A stretch of 8,450 bases of DNA from Actinomycetota bacterium (GTDB taxonomy: Bacteria > Actinomycetota > Acidimicrobiia > Spongiisociales > ZC4RG35): assembly GCA_022615295.1 (NCBI GenBank), contig JAKEHF010000170.1, positions 1 to 8,450 on the forward strand. Reading direction: 5' to 3'. Below the pieces are notes generated by a model. It made no database searches. It was not told where the DNA came from and was given only the letters and a program-made list of their open reading frames with translations. Every line of letters begins with the position of its first letter. Positions within the stretch are counted from its first letter, which is position 1. The translations under genes were made by a program, and so were the position numbers. Shown in pieces: positions 1 to 4,986 of this stretch.

Positions 1-959
1 CCGGTGTTCATGGCCTGGAGCATGTCCAGGGCCTCGGCGCCACGGACCTCACCGACCACGATGCGGTCGGGACGCATACGAAGAGTGTTCCTCACCAGGT
101 CACGGATGGCCACCTGACCCTGGCCTTCGATGTTGGCCGGCCGGGACTCCAGGGTGAGCACGTGCTCCTGGTGGAGCTGGAGCTCGGCGGCGTCCTCGAC
201 GGTGATGATCCTCTCGTCACCAGGGATGTAGGCGGAGACCACGTTGAGCGTCGTGGTCTTGCCGGAGCCGGTGCCCCCGGAGATGACGACGTTGAGGCGC
301 CCTCGAACACAGGCCCTGAGGAAGTCGGCGACCCGCTGGGTCAGGGTGCCGAAGCTGATGAGGTCGGCCTCCTGGAAGGGGTCCACGGCGAACTTACGGA
401 TCGTCAGATAAGGCCCACCTATGGCGAGGGGGTGGATGACGGCGTTGACCCGGGACCCGTCGGGGAGACGGGCGTCCACCATTGGCGTGGCCTCGTCGAC
501 ACGACGGCCGATCTGGCCGACGATCTTGTCGATGATCCTGCGGAGATGGACCTCGTCGACGAATCTGACGTCGGAGCGGTGGATCTTCCCCGAGCGCTCG
601 AAGTAGACGTCGTAGGGGCCGTTGGCCATGACCTCGGTGACCTCGGGGTCGTTGAGGAGAGGGTCGATTGGGCCATAGCCGAGGACGTCGGAGGCGATCT
701 CGTTGAGCAGGGCCCGGCGGTCGGCGGAGGTGAGGGGAAGACCCTGCTCCTGGTCGACGGCCCATTCCAACATCTCGATGACGCGGAGACGCAGCTCGGC
801 GTCCGACATCCCCCTGTCATAGAGGGTCGGCCCCAATTCCTCCACCACCTTGAAGTGGAGACGCCCCCGCAGCTCCGACAAGGCGTCCATGCGGTTGGCG
901 CTCACGTCATGCGCCTCGGTCTGACGCGCCATGGCGACTCTCTCAGATAGCGACGGCAC
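1..959 (-). CDS. cpaF: Tad/Flp pilus assembly motor ATPase CpaF (TadA), C-terminus cut by window edge
   Basis: This is a secretion ATPase of the GspE/VirB11 superfamily. It acts at the cytoplasmic face of the membrane and powers extrusion of Flp pilin through the TadB/TadC platform. About 319 residues are visible. The N-terminal domain (about 20-190) ends in the family signature GGPYLTIRKF (181-190). The Walker A loop is GGTGSGKTT (228-236), the Asp box ITVEDAAELQL (252-262), and the Walker B segment RIVVGEVRGAEALDM (299-313) has its catalytic Glu at 304. The following His box and C-terminus lie beyond position 1. I chose the GTG at 957-959 because AAGGGGTGA sits 3 nt before it, core AGGGG to GTG 6 nt, and the resulting N-terminus (MPSLSERVA) fits the family. 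An in-frame ATG at 932 has only a weak GAGAG. The gene starts 14 bp after the cpaE stop, so it is co-transcribed with cpaE. The family call is very secure; the exact start is less so. Confidence 0.95.
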   Translation of the reverse strand, partial: MPSLSERVAMARQTEAHDVSANRMDALSELRGRLHFKVVEELGPTLYDRGMSDAELRLRVIEMLEWAVDQEQGLPLTSADRRALLNEIASDVLGYGPIDPLLNDPEVTEVMANGPYDVYFERSGKIHRSDVRFVDEVHLRRIIDKIVGQIGRRVDEATPMVDARLPDGSRVNAVIHPLAIGGPYLTIRKFAVDPFQEADLISFGTLTQRVADFLRACVRGRLNVVISGGTGSGKTTTLNVVSAYIPGDERIITVEDAAELQLHQEHVLTLESRPANIEGQGQVAIRDLVRNTLRMRPDRIVVGEVRGAEALDMLQAMNT

Positions 960-973
960 TGCTCACCCCTTCT

Positions 974-2152
974 CTACTTCCTCCCGAAGAGCCCGGACTT
1001 GGCCGTGTGCTCTGGGATCTTCCCGGCAATCAACTCGGCAACCGACTCGAAACCCTTGGCCACCTTGGACTTGGGATCGGTCTCCACGACCGGCCTGCCC
1101 TCGTTCACCGACGCCGCCACCATGGCGTCCGAAGGGATGGCCGCGGCGATCTGCATCTTCAGCGCGCCCTCGATCTCCTTGTTGTCCAGCTTCGCCTTGG
1201 AGTTGCTCCGGTTCATGACGAGCCGGACGTTCGACGTGCTGAACTTGAGGAGCCGGAGCGTCTCCAGGGCCAGCTTGGCGTTCTTCACCGACGGCATGTC
1301 CATGTCGACCAGCATCAGGATGTCGTCGGACTTCTCGATCAGGGAGAGGATCAGCTCGTCGAGCATCGAGGCGGTGTCCACCACGACGTAGTCGTAGTTC
1401 TCCTTGAGCACGTCGAGCATCTGCATCAGCCCCGCGGTGGTGATGTCGTCGGCGAATGCCGGCTCGAGGGGGGCGGCCAGCACCTTGAGACCAGAGGGAT
1501 GCTCTGTGAGCAGCGAGTCGAGGAGCTCCCCGTCGAGATGATGCAGCTCGTGTGAGGCGTTCACCATCGTGAAACGGGGCTCGAGCTGGAGCACGAGACA
1601 GACGTCACCGAACTGGAGGTCGGCGTCGACGAGGACGACCTTCTTGTCAGCAACCCTGCTGAGGAGCAGGGCGGTGTTGGTGGCGAGCACGGTCTTGCCA
1701 CTCCCACCCTTGGCCGACATGATGGTGATGATTCGCCCGCCCTTGTCCCGGGCCGGCTCGCCGGTGGGGGTGACCACCTTCCTCTTGAGCACATCGTGGG
1801 CGAACTGCTCGATGGCGGCCTCGATCTTGGCCTCGTCGAGCGGGGCCTCGATCACATCGGAGACACCGGCCCGCATCCCCTGACGGAGCACGTCGGCGGT
1901 CACCTCCTCGGCGATGAGCATCAGGATCAGCCCCGGGTCCTGGTTGTGCAGGCTCCGGATCTGGTCCATCGCGTCCTCACCGTTGTAGGAGGGCCCGAGG
2001 AGGACCATGCGCACCCCGCCCGACTCGACGGTGGAGCTCGCCTCCTCGATGCTCCTGGCAACAGGGAGACGCCCGTCGAACAACTCCTTCGCCTTGGCGA
2101 CGAAGTCGTCGTCCTGATCGACGACCAGGAGGTTGTTCGCATCCATCGACAT
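974..2152 (-). CDS. cpaE: Tad pilus localisation ATPase CpaE/TadZ (pseudo-receiver plus MinD/ParA-like ATPase)
   Basis: The 392-residue protein has two domains. Residues about 5-118 form a response-regulator-like fold, and residues about 139-380 form a MinD/ParA-type P-loop ATPase. The deviant Walker A is KGGSGKT (148-154), the switch segment is VDADLQFGD (175-183), and Walker B is VVVDTAS (257-263). In known Tad systems TadZ/CpaE binds the pole or membrane, dimerises on ATP and recruits the CpaF motor. The receiver lacks a phosphoacceptor: the residue after the third strand (VRMVLLG) is Gly53. The protein is therefore probably not phosphorylated and serves for docking, as described for atypical receivers of TadZ proteins. 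ATG at 2150-2152 is preceded by AGAGG about 9 nt upstream; a second in-frame ATG follows two codons later. It lies 37 bp after the cpaB stop and 14 bp before cpaF, which supports one operon. A septum-site MinD is excluded by the fused receiver and the neighbours. Confidence 0.93.
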   Translation of the reverse strand: MSMDANNLLVVDQDDDFVAKAKELFDGRLPVARSIEEASSTVESGGVRMVLLGPSYNGEDAMDQIRSLHNQDPGLILMLIAEEVTADVLRQGMRAGVSDVIEAPLDEAKIEAAIEQFAHDVLKRKVVTPTGEPARDKGGRIITIMSAKGGSGKTVLATNTALLLSRVADKKVVLVDADLQFGDVCLVLQLEPRFTMVNASHELHHLDGELLDSLLTEHPSGLKVLAAPLEPAFADDITTAGLMQMLDVLKENYDYVVVDTASMLDELILSLIEKSDDILMLVDMDMPSVKNAKLALETLRLLKFSTSNVRLVMNRSNSKAKLDNKEIEGALKMQIAAAIPSDAMVAASVNEGRPVVETDPKSKVAKGFESVAELIAGKIPEHTAKSGLFGRK

Positions 2153-2189
2153 CAGGGATGTCCTCTTACTCGCTCAGCTCGTTATCGGT

Positions 2190-3149
2190 TCAGCTGCCAA
2201 AGATCTGATCGACGAGGTCACCACCGAACAGGTTGTCGATGACGACACCATTGGTCTCGACCTCGACGAAGTCTGGCGGGACCAGGGTAAGCCACATCGA
2301 TCCGTTCTCGAAGGCGTAGACGATGCGCTCGGCCTGCTCCGGGGTCACCTCGAGCGTGAACACGGTCTCGTTGATCTCCTCGACCGGCTCCTCACCCTCG
2401 GCCGTCGTGCCGTCGCCGGCGTCGGCGGGCACCTGACCGGTTTGGTCTTCGGTGTCCTCGGCGCGGATGTTCCGACCCACGGCGAGCACCGGGATGCCCT
2501 GGAGGACATAACGGGTGTAGGTGACGACCGTCTGCTCGGCGGTCGGCTCACCCTCGGTGCCGGTGTCCGGGGGAAGGGTGACGCCGTCGGACTCCACCGG
2601 GAGCTGGTCGAAGGCAATGTCGAGGGTGATGATCAGGTTGATCCTGTCACCGGCCTCGACGAACCCATTGACACCCTGGACGTTCGACGTCGACACCGTC
2701 AACGCCTGCTTGCCCGACGGGATCTGCTCGGCGAGCGGCTTGATGGCCACGGACAGCTGCACCCACTGGGACTCTGTGATGATCTGACCCGGTGAGATCG
2801 GGCCGGCGGCGACACGCCCGGTGAGGATCTGATTCAGCTTGTCCTCGCTGTCCAACACGTCGGTCGGGACGTCCTGGAGCTGGTCGGTGCTCTCCTTGAT
2901 CGGACAGGTCCCGGCCGAGGCCAGGTCGAGCTCGGGGTCCTGACAACGCACGTCGGCCTGGAAGCTGGAAAGGATGATCGAGCCCTCCTGGCCCTCGGCG
3001 ATGCCACCGGGACCGGCCCGGAACACAGTGACGACCTCCTGACCGGCCTCGGCCTCGCGCTGGACGTTCTGCAGGAAGTTCCAGATCGCCCATGCCGCCA
3101 ATCCGGCGAGTATCAAGGCCACCAGAAGAACGATTGCTCTCCTACCCAT
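2190..3149 (-). CDS. cpaB: Flp pilus assembly protein CpaB/RcpC, SAF domain, single N-terminal membrane anchor
   Basis: The 319-residue protein starts with a short basic stretch (MGRRA) and one hydrophobic helix (about 5-26), so most of it lies outside the membrane. A SAF-like region spans about 38-130 (from VVTVF to GPISPGQIITESQWV). The RcpC/CpaB core follows, with IPSGKQALTVSTSNVQGVNG (143-162), EAGDRINLIITL (166-177) and the late motif FTLEVTPEQAERIVYAFENG (264-283). Known CpaB/RcpC proteins support assembly of the Flp pilus channel. In a monoderm without a secretin its partner is unclear, and I infer a cell-envelope scaffold. The SAF region carries an insertion with Cys69 and Cys82. An acidic, Gly/Thr/Glu-rich linker runs about 228-260. 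The ATG is well placed behind AAGGGG (core AGGGG, 5 nt spacing). It is the first gene of the pilus run and has a 240-bp non-coding region upstream. Confidence 0.9.
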   Translation of the reverse strand: MGRRAIVLLVALILAGLAAWAIWNFLQNVQREAEAGQEVVTVFRAGPGGIAEGQEGSIILSSFQADVRCQDPELDLASAGTCPIKESTDQLQDVPTDVLDSEDKLNQILTGRVAAGPISPGQIITESQWVQLSVAIKPLAEQIPSGKQALTVSTSNVQGVNGFVEAGDRINLIITLDIAFDQLPVESDGVTLPPDTGTEGEPTAEQTVVTYTRYVLQGIPVLAVGRNIRAEDTEDQTGQVPADAGDGTTAEGEEPVEEINETVFTLEVTPEQAERIVYAFENGSMWLTLVPPDFVEVETNGVVIDNLFGGDLVDQIFGS

Positions 3150-3212
3150 TGAGTCCCCTTCGGTTGTCCCCTCGTCTAACCGTCGACATTGCCGCGACGG
3201 CTGATCGAGGGC

Positions 3213-3218
3213 ATAGTA
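3213..3218 (-). promoter_or_regulatory. Candidate -10 element for the cpaB-cpaE-cpaF operon
   Basis: On the minus strand TACTAT fits the actinobacterial -10 pattern TANNNT. It would give a leader of about 57 nt before the cpaB ATG. The -35 position (about 3236-3241, GATGGC) does not resemble TTGACA, so any promoter here would be weak or need an activator. The assignment is tentative. Confidence 0.3.
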
Positions 3219-3220
3219 CC

Positions 3221-3238
3221 GGCGGGACCATGCCCGCC
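3221..3238 (-). repeat. 6-bp perfect inverted repeat next to the candidate cpaB -10
   Basis: GGCGGG and CCCGCC flank a 6-nt loop, immediately upstream of the candidate TACTAT on the minus strand. It covers the spacer between the -35 and -10 positions, so a protein bound here could occlude the promoter. A stem this GC-rich can also arise by chance in a high-GC genome. Confidence 0.4.
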
Positions 3239-3246
3239 ATCAGCTT

Positions 3247-3279
3247 CAGGTCCAATTTCACAGTGGATTGTCGGACCTG
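3247..3279. repeat. Spaced inverted repeat upstream of cpaB, possible operator
   Basis: CAGGTCC (3247-3253) and its exact complement GGACCTG (3273-3279) are separated by 19 bp. Just inside the arms, CAAT (3253-3256) and ATTG (3267-3270) are also complementary, though offset by two bases. The arm centres lie 26 bp apart. The site lies about 30-60 bp upstream of the candidate -10, an activator-like position. It could also fold as an imperfect RNA hairpin if transcription starts further upstream. Confidence 0.4.
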
Positions 3280-3371
3280 TCCCCGGCAGTCTTGAGGATT
3301 TCACCGACATTCATATGGGGAGAAAGGCCCATTCGCACGCCGATCCGACCTCGATAATCCCGTGGACACAA

Positions 3372-3386
3372 ACCCGAGGTTCGGGT
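3372..3386 (-). terminator. Possible weak intrinsic terminator after rpsA
   Basis: On the minus strand, three nucleotides after the rpsA TAG, ACCCGA and TCGGGT form a perfect 6-bp stem with a 3-nt loop. TTTGTGT follows it. The position is right for ending the rpsA transcript, but the stem is short and the T-run is interrupted, so read-through into the pilus genes is possible. Confidence 0.4.
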
Positions 3387-3389
3387 CTC

Positions 3390-4868
3390 CTAGCGACGCC
3401 CTATCCCACGCTCCTTGAGCTCGCGAAGGATGGCTTCGAGCGAGGCGTCGACCGGCATCGGGGGTTGCTCCTCGGCCTCGGCGCCAAACTCGCGCTCGAA
3501 CTCCCGCTGGGGACGCTTGGGCTTGCGACGGTCTTCGCTCGGCGGCTCACGTCTCTCGGTGTAGTCGGGCAGGGCCTGCTTGATGGAGAGGGAGACCCGG
3601 CGACGCTCGTCCTCCTTCTCGGTGATCTTCACCTTGACCTTCTGACCGATAGAGAGCTCGAGCTCGGGTGACTCGACCCTGTGGATGGCGATCTCCGACA
3701 CGTGGACCAGACCCTCGACACCCTCAGCAACGGACACAAAGGCCCCGAAGGGGACTGTCTTGGTCACGGTGCCCTCGACGACATCGCCGACCTCGTGCTC
3801 GGAGGCGAAGACGTCCCAGGGGTCCTGGCTGGTCTGCCGCATCGATAGCGATATCCGCTCCCGGTCCCGGTCGACCTCGAGGACCTTCACGGTGACCTTG
3901 TCACCGACCTTGACAAGCTCCCCGGGATGATTGACGTGCTGCCAGGAGAGCTCGGAGACGTGGACCAGCCCATCCATGCCGCCCAGATCGACGAAGGCCC
4001 CGAAGTTGACCACCGAGGACACGGTCCCCTCCCTGATCTCACCCTCGGCGAGGTTGTCCATGAACTCGGTCCGCTCTTCGGCGAGGGCGTCCTCGAGATG
4101 AGCTCGCCGGGAGAGCACCACGTTGTTGCGCGCCCGGTCCAGCTCGATCACCTTTGCGGTGATCGTCTCCCCGATGAAGGGCTCGAGATCACGAACACGG
4201 CGCAGGTCGACGAGCGAGGCGGGGAGAAAGCCCCGCAGGCCGATGTCGACGATGAGCCCGCCCTTGACGACCTCGATCACCGTGCCCTCGACAGTCGCTT
4301 CGCTGTCGGCGATCTCCTGGATGCGGCCCCACGCCCTCTCGTACATCGCCCGCTTCTTGGAGAGGATCATCCGCCCCTCGTCGTCCTCCATGTCGAGGAC
4401 CACGGCCTCCACCCTGTCCCCCACGCTCACCACGTCCTTGGGGTCGACGTTGTTGCGGATCGACAGCTCCCGCGTCGGGATGAGACCCTCGGACTTGTAG
4501 CCCACGTCGACCATGGCGCCCTCGGTGTCGACGCTGACGATGGTGCCTTCGACGATGTCACCGTCCCGGAACTGGAGCACGGTGGCCTCGATGGCGGCCT
4601 CGAAGTCGTCGAGATCGGCCCCGGTGTTAGTTGCAGCCGTCTCCGGGGTGACCGGTGCATCCACTGTCCCTCCGGCGGGCATCTCGGCGGCGGGCGTCTC
4701 GTCGGTGGCGGCGGGCGGGGTCTGGGCTTCGGGTGCCCCGGCGTCGTCGGACGGGGTCATGTCCTGGTCGGGGGTGGGGTCTCCCCCGGAGACGGTGGTC
4801 CCGGGGGTCTCGGGCGTCTTGGCCTCGCTCGGAGCGTCCACAGACGCGGTGTCTTGGTCGGATGGCAT
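3390..4868 (-). CDS. rpsA: 30S ribosomal protein S1, four S1 repeats with a long acidic N-terminal extension
   Basis: The 492-residue protein carries four S1 RNA-binding repeats at about 102-173, 190-257, 275-344 and 360-430. These include EGLIPTRELSI, GGLIVDIGLRGFLPASLV, NFGAFVDLGGMDGLVHVSEL and PFGAFVSVAEGVEGLVHVSE. This is the four-repeat actinobacterial architecture; S1 helps mRNA bind the 30S subunit. The C-terminal tail is charged and ends SLEAILRELKERGIGRR, comparable to the conserved end of mycobacterial RpsA. The first ~88 residues form a Pro/Thr/Ala/Asp/Glu-rich, almost lysine-free segment, much longer than the roughly 25-residue lead of mycobacterial S1 (from memory). ATG at 4866-4868 is preceded by GAGAGG with a rather long spacing of about 12 nt. 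Codon structure continues cleanly through the extension, and no closer start fits that site. It has its own likely promoter in the gap after polA. Confidence 0.96.
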   Translation of the reverse strand: MPSDQDTASVDAPSEAKTPETPGTTVSGGDPTPDQDMTPSDDAGAPEAQTPPAATDETPAAEMPAGGTVDAPVTPETAATNTGADLDDFEAAIEATVLQFRDGDIVEGTIVSVDTEGAMVDVGYKSEGLIPTRELSIRNNVDPKDVVSVGDRVEAVVLDMEDDEGRMILSKKRAMYERAWGRIQEIADSEATVEGTVIEVVKGGLIVDIGLRGFLPASLVDLRRVRDLEPFIGETITAKVIELDRARNNVVLSRRAHLEDALAEERTEFMDNLAEGEIREGTVSSVVNFGAFVDLGGMDGLVHVSELSWQHVNHPGELVKVGDKVTVKVLEVDRDRERISLSMRQTSQDPWDVFASEHEVGDVVEGTVTKTVPFGAFVSVAEGVEGLVHVSEIAIHRVESPELELSIGQKVKVKITEKEDERRRVSLSIKQALPDYTERREPPSEDRRKPKRPQREFEREFGAEAEEQPPMPVDASLEAILRELKERGIGRR

Positions 4869-4898
4869 GTGTGGGTGATTACCTCTCAGAAGTGGACT

Positions 4899-4917
4899 CT
4901 GACGGGCGAGCCGTCAG
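4899..4917 (-). promoter_or_regulatory. Perfect 7-bp hairpin in the rpsA 5' leader
   Basis: CTGACGG and CCGTCAG surround a 5-nt loop, about 31 nt upstream of the rpsA ATG and downstream of the candidate -10. It would lie in the untranslated leader. E. coli S1 represses its own translation through a structured leader, so a similar role is possible but not shown. No T-run follows on the minus strand, so it does not look like a terminator for polA. Confidence 0.5.
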
Positions 4918-4926
4918 GCGCCGTCG

Positions 4927-4956
4927 AGTGTAAGCCGCTATCCCCGGTTGCGCCAG
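4927..4956 (-). promoter_or_regulatory. Candidate rpsA promoter
   Basis: On the minus strand, TACACT (4927-4932) matches the TANNNT -10 pattern. CTGGCG (4951-4956) is a poor -35 at an 18-nt spacing. Transcription would begin near 4920, giving a leader of about 50 nt that contains the 7-bp hairpin and the GAGAGG site. It is the only convincing -10 in the 118-bp gap between polA and rpsA. No terminator with a T-run is visible after polA, so read-through may also contribute. Confidence 0.45.
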
Positions 4957-4986
4957 CGGGTATCGCCTGTGGCCGAGAGGGCCCGG

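Larger units (their letters stand above)
3150..3389. other. 240-bp intergenic region between rpsA and cpaB
   Basis: I see no credible gene here on either strand. Read on the minus strand, it holds a small hairpin just after the rpsA stop (3372-3386), a 7-bp inverted repeat with a 19-nt spacer (3247-3279), a second inverted repeat (3221-3238), a candidate -10 TACTAT (3213-3218), and the cpaB ribosome-binding site. The heptamer GTGAAAT occurs twice on the minus strand, at 3298-3304 and 3255-3261, 43 bp apart. This is the most likely place for the promoter and control of the pilus operon. Confidence 0.6.

Noticed and set aside
930..932. ATG as start of cpaF
   Set aside because: It has only a weak purine stretch upstream, while the in-frame GTG at 959 has a strong ribosome-binding site and gives a family-like N-terminus. 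It remains a possible alternative.
4935..4986. Terminator after polA
   Set aside because: Short GC inverted repeats exist (for example CCGCT/AGCGG), but no T-run follows on the minus strand and the repeats overlap the likely rpsA promoter.
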